29,214 nucleotides of DNA from an uncultured Muribaculaceae bacterium. Its GTDB lineage: Bacteria > Bacteroidota > Bacteroidia > Bacteroidales > Muribaculaceae. Position numbers and translations under genes: made by a program. A model generated the notes under the pieces. The model was not told where the DNA came from and made no database searches. It worked only from the letters and a program-made list of their open reading frames with translations. This document shows, in pieces, positions 1 through 7,400 of this stretch. Numbering within the stretch: the first letter of the stretch is position 1; each line of letters starts with the position of its first letter. The DNA lies in the NCBI GenBank assembly GCA_934663645.1, contig CAKUKR010000020.1, forward strand, positions 1-29,214, read 5' to 3'.

Positions 1-1482
1 GTCATAGTCGCCAGCGCGGCGGAGCACTGACCGTATGCGGGCGTAGGTGTATTGCAGGAACGGTCCGGTGTTGCCGTTGAAGTCAATGGACTCCTTGGGG
101 TTGAACATCATGTTCTTGCGCGGGTCAACTTTGAGGAGGAAGTATTTCAGTGCGCCGAGACCTACGATGCGCGATATTTCGCGGCGTTCCTCTGGGGTCA
201 TGTCGGCAAATCGGTCGGCAGAAGCCTCGGCGGCCTGCGCCTCCATCTCGTCCATGAGGTCGTCAGCGTCCACCACCTTGCCCTCGCGGCTCTTCATCTT
301 GCCGTCCGGGAGTTCGACCATGCCGTATGAGAAATGCGTCAGGTCCTTGCCCCACTTGAAGTCGAGCTTGTCGAGCAGCAGCGAGAGCACCTGGAAATGG
401 TAGTTCTGCTCGTTGCCGACCACATATATCATCTTGTCGATGGGATAGTCGCGGTAACGCAGCTTGGCAGTGCCGATGTCCTGAGTCATGTAGACAGACG
501 TGCCGTCAGCGCGGAGCAGCAGCTTGTGGTCAAGGCCGTCAGCAGTGAGGTCAGCCCATACCGAGCCGTCCTCGCGGCGGTACATGATGCCCTTTTCGAG
601 GCCTTTCAGCACCAGCTCCTTCCCCTCGAGGTAGGTGTCTGACTCGTAGTATATCTTGTCAAACGACACGCCCATGCGGCGGTAAGTCTCGTCAAAGCCC
701 TTGTATACCCACTGGTTCATCATCGCCCAGAGCTTGCGCACCTCCTCGTCGCCGGCTTCCCAGCGGCGGAGCATCTCGCGGGCTTCCTGCATCAGCGGCG
801 AAGCCTCCTTGGCCTCTTCCTCGCTCATGCCTTGCTCCATGAGCTGCTTGACCTCCTCGCGGAAATGCTTGTCGAAGGTGACATAGAAATCGCCGATGAG
901 GTGGTCGCCCTTCTTGCCGGCAGCTTCGGGAGTGATGCCATCACCCCACTTCTGCCAGGCGAGCATCGACTTGCAGATGTGGATGCCACGGTCGTTGACG
1001 ATGTTGGTCTTGACCACGCGGTTGCCGTTGGCTTCGAGTATCGATGCCAGCGAATAGCCGAGCAGGTTGTTGCGCACATGGCCGAGGTGCAGCGGCTTGT
1101 TGGTGTTGGGCGAAGAATACTCCACCATCACGAGCGGCGACTGGTCAGTCGGTGCGGTGATGCCGTAATTCTCGTCACCGTCAATGGCAGCAAGCAGCCG
1201 CGTCCAGTACTGCGGGGCGATAGTGAGGTTGAGAAAGCCCTTGACGGCGTTGTATGCACTCACCGCGTCGAGGTTTTCCGTCATCCACTGCCCTATTTCG
1301 GAAGCGACGGCCTCCGGGGCCTTCCTCGCCGCCTTGACGTATGGGAAGACGACAACCGTCAGGTTGCCCTCAAATTCTTTCTTCGTTGCCTGGACGGTAA
1401 CAGATTCCGGGGTCACGTCCTGGCCGTACAGAGCCTTGACGGCGTCGGCAACCCCTTGTGCTATTATAGAGTCTACGTTCAT
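1..1482 (-). CDS. argS: Arginyl-tRNA synthetase, 5' part (runs off the window)
   Basis: This open frame of 494 codons has no stop inside the window, so the C-terminal anticodon-binding part is missing. The start at 1482 gives MNVDSIIAQGVADAV. An N-terminal Arg-tRNA-synthetase additional domain covers about residues 1-100. It is followed by the class I signature in the context SSPNTNKPLHLGHVRN (HLGH being the HIGH motif, near residue 130) and by the Rossmann catalytic core. The enzyme charges tRNA-Arg with arginine in the cytoplasm. Its last visible residues (TYARIRSVLRRAGDYD) match the region just before the anticodon-binding domain. No TAnnTTTG promoter is obvious before the start; the upstream DNA holds a palindromic repeat element. 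The assignment is secure from the motif context; only the end is unseen. Confidence 0.96.
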   Translation of the reverse strand, partial: MNVDSIIAQGVADAVKALYGQDVTPESVTVQATKKEFEGNLTVVVFPYVKAARKAPEAVASEIGQWMTENLDAVSAYNAVKGFLNLTIAPQYWTRLLAAIDGDENYGITAPTDQSPLVMVEYSSPNTNKPLHLGHVRNNLLGYSLASILEANGNRVVKTNIVNDRGIHICKSMLAWQKWGDGITPEAAGKKGDHLIGDFYVTFDKHFREEVKQLMEQGMSEEEAKEASPLMQEAREMLRRWEAGDEEVRKLWAMMNQWVYKGFDETYRRMGVSFDKIYYESDTYLEGKELVLKGLEKGIMYRREDGSVWADLTADGLDHKLLLRADGTSVYMTQDIGTAKLRYRDYPIDKMIYVVGNEQNYHFQVLSLLLDKLDFKWGKDLTHFSYGMVELPDGKMKSREGKVVDADDLMDEMEAQAAEASADRFADMTPEERREISRIVGLGALKYFLLKVDPRKNMMFNPKESIDFNGNTGPFLQYTYARIRSVLRRAGDYD

Positions 1483-1559
1483 TCTATGATAACGAAATGT
1501 TGGGTTAAGGTATTATGTTAGGCAGAGAGGGACCGGGGAGGAGACACCAGAGTGCGGAG

Positions 1560-1739
1560 GGTGTGTCAAAATAGGCGCACCCATTTTTCCATGCGCAGCT
1601 GGGTAGGGACACGGCGTGCCGTGTCCGAAGGGCGACAAGCACAATTGATTGATATGCAACGACTCGGTTGCGGACACGGCACGCCGTGTCCCTACCTTGC
1701 TGCCCCAATCATACACAAGTCTGTGCATTTCGACACACC
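1560..1739. repeat. Palindromic REP/MITE-like intergenic element
   Basis: A perfect 25-bp inverted repeat lies at 1603-1627 and 1671-1695, separated by 43 bp. Each arm is itself a palindrome: GGACACGGC and GCCGTGTCC with 2 bp between them (1607-1626 and 1672-1691). A weaker outer pair, ggtgtgtcaaaat at 1560-1572 against atttcgacacacc at 1727-1739, matches at 12 of 13 positions. The whole could fold into a nested cruciform or hairpin of about 180 bp. It encodes nothing convincing. The layout of two palindromic arms in inverted orientation is that of REP doublets (REPINs) or a short non-autonomous element. It fills most of the 363-bp gap between argS and the HU gene. No transposase is present in the window. 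Confidence 0.75.
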
Positions 1740-1756
1740 GGTGTTTTCATAAGTGT

Positions 1757-1845
1757 ATGTACATACACACCGACCGCCTCCACCATGCCTGTTGGCAGGT
1801 GAGGACTGTCGATGGATGATTTCAGGTTGTCCTGTCTCGCCCGAA
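1757..1845 (-). other. HU gene 3' region with imperfect hairpin and GTGTGTATGTACAT motif
   Basis: On the minus strand, downstream of the HU stop, there is an imperfect GC-rich inverted region (cctcacc with ggtggagg, plus-strand span about 1784-1804). The 14-mer GTGTGTATGTACAT follows at 1757-1770 and forms part of a 16-bp palindrome at 1753-1768. A very similar arrangement occurs about 80 nt after the rpmH stop. It may be a terminator or RNA 3'-end element; there is no strong U tract, so the role is uncertain. Confidence 0.4.
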
Positions 1846-2109
1846 TTATTTGAGTATTTCGGTAGAGGGTTTGAATTTCACCACCTTGCGGGCTGCGATA
1901 GGAATTTTCTCACCGGTACGGGGGTTAACGCCCTCACGAGCTTCCTTTTCAACCACTGAGAAAGTGCCGAAGCCGATTATCTGCACCTTGTCCCCACCAG
2001 CAAGACCTTCCTGGATAGTTTCGAGGCAAGCTTCAAGAGCAGCCTTGGCTGTCAGCTTGTTCAATTGAGCCTTGGCAGCGATGCCGTTGACGAGATCTGT
2101 CTTGTTCAT
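1846..2109 (-). CDS. hup: HU/IHF-family DNA-binding protein
   Basis: The product is an 87-residue protein of exactly HU size. The N-terminal helix pair starts MNKTDLVNGIAAKAQLNK. The family signature (GFGTFSVVEKEAREGVNPRTG) spans about residues 46-67, with the DNA-bending arm containing the conserved NPRTGE and the proline of IPIAARK. HU dimers bend and compact DNA without much sequence specificity. A TAnnTTTG box on the minus strand at 2144-2151 lies about 35 bp before the start. The gene stands alone, between argS and the rhomboid operon. Whether it is HU or an IHF-like paralogue cannot be settled from sequence alone, but the family is certain. Confidence 0.95.
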   Translation of the reverse strand: MNKTDLVNGIAAKAQLNKLTAKAALEACLETIQEGLAGGDKVQIIGFGTFSVVEKEAREGVNPRTGEKIPIAARKVVKFKPSTEILK

Positions 2110-2143
2110 GTTTTTGATTGTTTTGTCCTTTATATCAATGGTG

Positions 2144-2151
2144 CAAATATA
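2144..2151 (-). promoter_or_regulatory. Bacteroidetes-type -7 box for the HU gene
   Basis: On the minus strand the box reads TATATTTG (consensus TAnnTTTG), about 35 bp before the HU start codon. No clear TTG element is seen 19-21 bp upstream. The surrounding DNA (2110-2170) is AT-rich compared with the rest of the window. Confidence 0.6.
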
Positions 2152-2333
2152 CGAATTAATTGTGTATTAATGAATTTTCCAGCCGCGAAACACCGCCAAC
2201 AGGGGGCAAATAGCCCATTTTTAGTTCTTTTTAACCGTAATAGCCTCAAACTCGCGGCAAAAACCGCCCATTTGCGCCAGTTTCGCGCACCGCCTCCCAT
2301 GCATATACCGAAAGGCGATTTAGCCGCGTTATA

Positions 2334-2364
2334 TTGTGAAAGGCCGTTTTTTTGTTTAACTTTG
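2334..2364 (+). promoter_or_regulatory. Promoter of the rhomboid operon (possibly leaderless)
   Basis: TTG at 2334-2336, a 20-bp spacer and TAACTTTG at 2357-2364 fit the Bacteroidetes primary sigma consensus. The box ends only 4 bp before the ATG at 2369, so transcription should begin at or next to the start codon. Confidence 0.7.
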
Positions 2365-2368
2365 CGAT

Positions 2369-3163
2369 ATGAATAACTACTCCAAGGGCAACTTCCTGTC
2401 CTCGATACCGCCTGTAACACGCAATATCCTAATCCTCAATGTCTTGGTTTGGGGAGTTATAGAGTTGTGCATGTTCGGAAACGACTCCATGCAGTCGTTC
2501 AGCTCGTTCCTCACCGAAAACCTCGGGCTGCACTTCTGGGGTTCGAGCGAGTTCCAGCCGCTGCAGCTGGTCACATACATGTTCGTCCATGACCCCGGCA
2601 GCCCCATACACTTGCTGTTCAATATGTTCACGCTGTGGATGTTCGGGCGCATGATGGAACACGTTTGGGGGTCGAAACGGTTCGCGCTTTTCTATTTCGT
2701 ATGCGGCATCGGCGCGGCTCTGGTGCAGGAGGTGGTATGGCAGCTCGTGTGGATGCATGACTACATCAGCGCCCTTGCGCAGCTTAACCATACGTCATAC
2801 GAGACCATATCGCAGTATATCAATCAGGGGCTGGCAGCATCTGACGCCAATGTGCTAAGCGCGATATCCGGCTACAAGGCACAGATTCTCACTATCGGCG
2901 CATCAGGGGCGGTGTTCGGCATACTGCTGGGCTTCGCCTTCGTGTTCCCCAACATACCGCTCTACCTGTTCTTCATCCCCGTCCCCATAAAGGCGAAATA
3001 TATGGTGATAGGCTACGGCGTAATCGAGCTGCTGCTCGGCGTTTCGGCAGCCGACAGCTCCGTGGCGCACTTCGCCCACCTCGGCGGCATGCTCTTCGGA
3101 CTGATATTGTTGTTGTACTGGAAAAAGAAACACGGCAGCTTCGGTGGCAACATTTTCAGGTGA
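2369..3163 (+). CDS. Rhomboid family intramembrane serine protease
   Basis: The product is a 264-residue polytopic membrane protein. The catalytic serine is in GASGAVFG (Ser179). The catalytic histidine is in HFAHLGG (His237 by the usual AHxxG placement; His234 is also present). The amphipathic segment HFWGSSEFQPLQLVTYMFVH and the loop PIHLLFNMFTLWMFGRMME are typical of bacterial rhomboids. These enzymes cut transmembrane substrates within the bilayer; the substrate here is unknown. A loop of about 60 residues (around 120-175) is inserted between the early helices. This gene opens a plus-strand operon and overlaps the next rhomboid gene by 20 bp if the latter's GTG start is used. Confidence 0.93.
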   Translation: MNNYSKGNFLSSIPPVTRNILILNVLVWGVIELCMFGNDSMQSFSSFLTENLGLHFWGSSEFQPLQLVTYMFVHDPGSPIHLLFNMFTLWMFGRMMEHVWGSKRFALFYFVCGIGAALVQEVVWQLVWMHDYISALAQLNHTSYETISQYINQGLAASDANVLSAISGYKAQILTIGASGAVFGILLGFAFVFPNIPLYLFFIPVPIKAKYMVIGYGVIELLLGVSAADSSVAHFAHLGGMLFGLILLLYWKKKHGSFGGNIFR

Positions 3164-3977
3164 AATAAGATACCGTATGCGCCACGGCGACATGACGCTG
3201 TGGCTCGTGGCCGTAAACGTGGCTGTGTTCTGCCTGGCGTGGGCGGCTGACGCGCTGTTGCCCGGCAATCCGGCGGAAACATACCTGCCGCTGTCAGGCT
3301 CGGCGATGCAAGCGTTGACACACCCGTGGACGCTGGTGACATACATGGTGACGCACTTCTCGCTGCTTCACCTGCTGTGCAATGTGCTGTGGCTCTTCTG
3401 GTTCGGCAGAATGGCCGAAAACCTCTCGTCGCGGCGGCACATACTGGCGGCATACATCGCCGGCGGCATCTGCGGCGGACTGCTCTACATCGCCGCCGGG
3501 GCATCGGGGCTGCTTGCAGTCTCGCAGCTCGTGGGCGCGTCGGCAAGCGTGCTGTGCATCATGGCAATGGCGGCAGTACGCACGCCCGACATGGAACTGA
3601 ACCTGCTGCTGATAGGGCGTGTCAAGCTGAAATGGTTCGCCCTCGTGTGCATATTGCTGGCATTCCTCGGAGGCGGCGGCAACACCGGCGGCGTGGTGGC
3701 GCACATAGGCGGAGCGGCAACCGGACTGATAATGGGGCTGAAAGACCGTGGCTTCTTCTCACGACTGACACAGCGGATGCGTTTCCGCGCCAGCGCGCGA
3801 CGCGCCCGCAAGCATATCATGGCTAAGCAACAAAGCGGCAAGTCCGTCCAACCAGAAATGTCAGACACCGACCGCCTCGACGCCCTCCTCGACAAGATAC
3901 GTGTGTCGGGCTATGCCTCGCTCTCCAAGGAAGAGCGCGAGGAGCTGCAACGGCTCTCAAAAACGATAGGCAAATGA
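3144..3977 (+). CDS. Second rhomboid family protease with cytosolic tail domain
   Basis: This is a rhomboid of 277 residues from a GTG at 3144; an in-frame ATG at 3177 would give 266 residues. The membrane core runs to about residue 200. The catalytic Ser is in VGASASV (Ser133 from the GTG), with Ala-Ser in place of the usual Gly after it. The catalytic His is in VAHIGGAATG (His187). A soluble tail follows, with basic residues and then DRLDALLDKIRVSGYASLSKEE, the small DUF6576-type C-terminal domain common on Bacteroidales rhomboids. It follows the first rhomboid directly and its stop overlaps the next start by ATGA. The start is uncertain: overlap favours the GTG, while the ATG removes a short non-hydrophobic leader. 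Both active-site residues are present, so it is probably an active protease. Confidence 0.9.
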   Translation: MATFSGEIRYRMRHGDMTLWLVAVNVAVFCLAWAADALLPGNPAETYLPLSGSAMQALTHPWTLVTYMVTHFSLLHLLCNVLWLFWFGRMAENLSSRRHILAAYIAGGICGGLLYIAAGASGLLAVSQLVGASASVLCIMAMAAVRTPDMELNLLLIGRVKLKWFALVCILLAFLGGGGNTGGVVAHIGGAATGLIMGLKDRGFFSRLTQRMRFRASARRARKHIMAKQQSGKSVQPEMSDTDRLDALLDKIRVSGYASLSKEEREELQRLSKTIGK

Positions 3978-5077
3978 CGACAGTGCTGCGCATAACGGCC
4001 AAGGCGCTGACCTGCCTGCTTGCGCTCGCCGCCGTCGCGGCGGCATACGGCGGCCACATCGACCCGCACCTGTGGGCAACGCCGTCGCTGCTTACGCTCG
4101 CCTACCCCTACATCGCCATACTGACACTGGCCATAGGCATTATTTGGCTGTGCTGCCGGCGATACACGCCGGCGATAATCTGCGGTGTTGCCCTCGCGTC
4201 TGGCTGCGGCACGCTGCTTGTCAACATGCCGGTCGCGATGCACAAGTCTGCCAAGCCGGGCGAGAAGCAGTTCTCGCTGATGACATACAACATCCTCCAC
4301 GGCGTGGATGCACGCGGACGCACGTGCAACACCAACCGCTCCGTGGACTATGTACTGGCCTCAAAGGCCGACATCGTCTGCCTCCAGGAGCTGTACAGCC
4401 TCTCATCTAAGGAAGTGCCGTCGCTCACCAACTCGCAGCTGGATGCCATAGAGAAAGCATACCCATACCGCATCGAGGGGAAGACAACGCCGATGACGCT
4501 GCTGTCGAAATACCCAGTGACATTCGTCAAGTCAGGGCGCGTGTCCTCATGGCTCGACATTTATGCGCTATACCGCGTGTCTATTGCCGGGCATACGGTG
4601 CACCTGCTCAACCTGCACCTCGCCTCGTACAACCTATCCGACAAGGAGCGCGAAGTTATGACAGACATCCACGGCGTGCGCTCGGCACGCAACAGCATAT
4701 CCCGCTTCAAGGGGTCTATCCTCGCCAAGATGAAGAAGTCATACCGTGACCGCGCTGCTGACGCAGAGGCGGTGCGCGAGCTGCTCGACTCCATAAAGGG
4801 GACAGTGATCGTATGCGGCGACTTCAACGACGTGCCGGCATCGTGGGCTTACCGCAAGGTGCGCGGCGACGACATGAGCGACGCTTACGCCGACACTGGC
4901 TTCGGGCTGATGAACACATACAATATGCACGGCTTCTGGTTTCACATCGACCATGTGCTGTACCGTGGCGAGGTGCGCCCGCTGTCCGTGCAGAAGGGGA
5001 GTGTGGACTATTCCGACCACTTCCCCCTCATCGCAAGTTTCGCGCTGACACCAAAAAAGACACAGAAGAAGAAATGA
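3974..5077 (+). CDS. Membrane-anchored endonuclease/exonuclease/phosphatase-fold protein
   Basis: The product has 367 residues. About three hydrophobic segments fill the first 85 residues, followed by an exonuclease-endonuclease-phosphatase (EEP) domain. Visible EEP motifs, in order, are MTYNILHG, DIVCLQE (metal-binding Glu), LLNLHLASYN, VCGDFNDVP and the final YSDHFPLIASF (catalytic Asp-His). The fold hydrolyses phosphodiester or phosphomonoester bonds in nucleic acids or lipids; the substrate cannot be read from the sequence. The N-terminal membrane segments probably place the catalytic domain outside the cytoplasm. The start overlaps the rhomboid stop by ATGA, so translation is likely coupled. 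Confidence 0.9.
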   Translation: MTTVLRITAKALTCLLALAAVAAAYGGHIDPHLWATPSLLTLAYPYIAILTLAIGIIWLCCRRYTPAIICGVALASGCGTLLVNMPVAMHKSAKPGEKQFSLMTYNILHGVDARGRTCNTNRSVDYVLASKADIVCLQELYSLSSKEVPSLTNSQLDAIEKAYPYRIEGKTTPMTLLSKYPVTFVKSGRVSSWLDIYALYRVSIAGHTVHLLNLHLASYNLSDKEREVMTDIHGVRSARNSISRFKGSILAKMKKSYRDRAADAEAVRELLDSIKGTVIVCGDFNDVPASWAYRKVRGDDMSDAYADTGFGLMNTYNMHGFWFHIDHVLYRGEVRPLSVQKGSVDYSDHFPLIASFALTPKKTQKKK

Positions 5078-5102
5078 ATTATATACCAACAAAAATCCGT
5101 AT

Positions 5103-7250
5103 ATGAAAAAAAATCTATTGACCGCAGCGGCGTTGGCAGCAATGCTCGCCGCCCCAACACTCCCGGCTATGGCACAGGAACACGAGAACCCGTTCCTCAA
5201 GCCCTACACCACCAAGTATGAGATACCGCCTTTCGGCGACATCAAGGTGTCGGACTTCATCCCGGCTATCAAGGCCGGCATCGAGGAGCAGAAACAGAAC
5301 ATCAACAGCATTGTCACAAACCGCGCACGCGCCGACTTTGACAACACCATCCTCCCCCTCGAGAACCTCTCCCCTATACTCGAGCGCGTCTCCACCATAT
5401 TCTATATGTATGACGGAGCAATGGCTGACGACGCTTTCGCGGCTATGGCGGAGGAGGCAATCCCCCTGCTCAACCAGGCGAGCAACGACGTGGCTCTCAA
5501 CGACCAGCTCTTCCAGCGCATCAAGGCCGTGTACGAAAACCGCGACAAGCTCAAGCTCGACAAGGTGCAGAAACGCCTCGTCGAGAAATACTACCGCCAG
5601 TTTGCAGAGAAGGGTGCTGCCCTCCCCGCAGACAAGAAGGCCGAACTCATCAAGGTGAACGACGAGCTCTCAAAGCTCTTCATACAATACAACCGCAACC
5701 TCCTCAACGCGACCAACTCCTTCTTCATCACCGTATACGACAAGGCTGACCTCGCGGGCCTGCCCGAAAGCTCGGTGGCCATGGCTGCTGAGGAGGCCAA
5801 GGCTCGCGGCCTCGATGGCCTATGGGTCTTCACACTCCATGCGCCCAGCCGCCTACCGGTGCTCCAGTATGCTGACAACCGCGGGCTGCGCGAGACAATG
5901 TACAAGGGTTACACCTCGCTCGCTTCGACAGGCGCGAACTCAAACCTCAACGTTATCCCGCAGATTGTCAAGCTCCGCAAGCAGAAAGCTACCATCATGG
6001 GCTTCGACAACTTCGCGCAGATGATGACCTCGCGCGTAATGGCGAAAACCCCTGAAGCAGCTGAAGACCTGCTCATGAAGGTGTTTGAGCCCGCCGTGAA
6101 ACGCTCGCACGAGGAAGTCAAGGACATGCAGGCATACGTGGACGCAGAGGGCGGCAACTTCAAGATTGCACCCTGGGACTACTACTATTATGCCGAGAAG
6201 GTCAAGAAGCAGAAGTTTGACCTCGAAGAGAGCCAGTTGCGCCCCTACTTCTCAGTTGACAACGTGCTGAAAGGCCTCTTCTACGCCGCCGAGAAACTAT
6301 ACGGCATCAAGATGGTCGAGATGCCCGACGCTCCGAAATACATGGACGAGGTGACTGTATATGACGTGCAGGACGCCAAGACCGGCGAACATGTGGCTGT
6401 ATTCATGACCGACTACTTCCCCCGCGCCACCAAGCGACAGGGCGCGTGGATGGAGCAGCTCCAGCCCGACGGCACTTTCGAGAACGGCGTCTACAAACGC
6501 CCTATCGTATACAACGTAGGCAACTTCACCCGCCCCACTGGCGACACCCCTGCCCTCCTCACCCTCGACGAGGTCCAGACTACATTCCACGAGTTCGGAC
6601 ACGCCCTTCAGGGCATGCTCACCCGCGTACCGTACAAGGGACTTTCCGGCACTAACGTTGACCGCGACTATGTGGAGATGTGCTCACAGATCAACGAGCA
6701 TTGGGCTACTGCCCCCGAAGTGCTGAAATACTATGCGAAGCACTACCAGACAGGCGAGGTAATGCCAGACGACCTCATCCAGAAAATCTCTGAATCCTCA
6801 AAGTTCAACCAGGGCTTCGTCACCACTGAGCTGGCAGGCGCTGCTCTGCTCGACATGGAATGGGCCAAGTGTGACGGCGAGAACGTCAACGTCACCGACT
6901 TCGAGAAGAACGTGAGCGAGAAGATAGGCATGCCCGAGGAAATCACCTTCCGCTACCGCTCGCCTTACTTCAAGCACATCTTCGGCGATGACGGCTACGC
7001 TGCCGGATACTACACCTACCTCTGGGCTCAGGTGCTCGAGGCCGACGCTTGGGAGCTTTTCGAGGAAAAAGGCATCTTTGACGCAAAGACAGCTGCCAAC
7101 TTCAAGAAGTACATCCTCGAGAGCGGCGACACCGAGGACCCGATGGTGCTCTTCGTGAAATTCCGCGGCCACAAGCCCGACGCTAACGCGCTGCTCCGCC
7201 TGCGCGGCTTCATCGACAGCAAGCCAGCCAAGGACTCCAAGAAGAAATAA
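5103..7250 (+). CDS. dcp: Exported M3 family zinc peptidase (peptidyl-dipeptidase Dcp type)
   Basis: The product has 715 residues, the usual length for Dcp/oligopeptidase A. A Sec signal peptide with a hydrophobic core and AMA cleavage region covers about residues 1-24. The zinc site is TTFHEFGHALQG, with His496, Glu497 and His500. The third ligand is Glu525 in DRDYVEMCSQINEHWA, a typical M3 arrangement. The C-terminal YFKHIFGDDGYAAGYYTYLWAQV block is also diagnostic. M3 peptidases trim short peptides inside a closed cavity; an exported form would degrade peptides in the periplasm. The gene starts 25 bp after the EEP gene and ends the four-gene operon, just before a terminator. The dcp assignment, rather than prlC, rests on the signal peptide and overall sequence style. 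Confidence 0.93.
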   Translation: MKKNLLTAAALAAMLAAPTLPAMAQEHENPFLKPYTTKYEIPPFGDIKVSDFIPAIKAGIEEQKQNINSIVTNRARADFDNTILPLENLSPILERVSTIFYMYDGAMADDAFAAMAEEAIPLLNQASNDVALNDQLFQRIKAVYENRDKLKLDKVQKRLVEKYYRQFAEKGAALPADKKAELIKVNDELSKLFIQYNRNLLNATNSFFITVYDKADLAGLPESSVAMAAEEAKARGLDGLWVFTLHAPSRLPVLQYADNRGLRETMYKGYTSLASTGANSNLNVIPQIVKLRKQKATIMGFDNFAQMMTSRVMAKTPEAAEDLLMKVFEPAVKRSHEEVKDMQAYVDAEGGNFKIAPWDYYYYAEKVKKQKFDLEESQLRPYFSVDNVLKGLFYAAEKLYGIKMVEMPDAPKYMDEVTVYDVQDAKTGEHVAVFMTDYFPRATKRQGAWMEQLQPDGTFENGVYKRPIVYNVGNFTRPTGDTPALLTLDEVQTTFHEFGHALQGMLTRVPYKGLSGTNVDRDYVEMCSQINEHWATAPEVLKYYAKHYQTGEVMPDDLIQKISESSKFNQGFVTTELAGAALLDMEWAKCDGENVNVTDFEKNVSEKIGMPEEITFRYRSPYFKHIFGDDGYAAGYYTYLWAQVLEADAWELFEEKGIFDAKTAANFKKYILESGDTEDPMVLFVKFRGHKPDANALLRLRGFIDSKPAKDSKKK

Positions 7251-7280
7251 CAGCACAGTCATCCTGACCGAAACAGACAA

Positions 7281-7315
7281 AGAGAGCGCGTCAAACACTG
7301 ATGCGCTCTCTTTCT
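7281..7315 (+). terminator. Rho-independent-type terminator after the M3 peptidase
   Basis: A 13-bp stem (agagagcgcgtca with tgatgcgctctct, one G-T wobble) has a 5-nt loop aacac and is followed by TTCT. It lies 30 bp after the stop. It closely resembles the hairpin at 9239-9270. Confidence 0.8.
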
Positions 7316-7362
7316 GCACGCACATTTTTGCTTGTCAGTGAGCGTATATCCGTTTCTTTTCG

Positions 7363-7370
7363 TATATTTG
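7363..7370 (+). promoter_or_regulatory. -7 box of the FMN/Fe-S and nitroreductase unit
   Basis: TATATTTG fits TAnnTTTG and lies about 30 bp before the ATG at 7401. It sits downstream of the in-frame ATG at 7332, so the start at 7401 is preferred. No well-spaced TTG was found upstream. Confidence 0.6.
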
Positions 7371-7400
7371 CAGCACAAACCATTGGCAAACCTCTTTATT

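Noticed and set aside
832..1521. Plus-strand open frame of 229 codons
   Set aside because: It is antisense to argS, has no known motif and ends inside the upstream gap.
1560..1739. CRISPR array
   Set aside because: There are only two repeat arms, in inverted and not direct orientation, with one spacer and no cas genes.
1552..1752. Small frames (about 66-71 codons) across the palindromic element
   Set aside because: They translate the inverted repeat (VGTRRAVS on both strands), as expected of non-coding palindromic DNA, and lack promoters.
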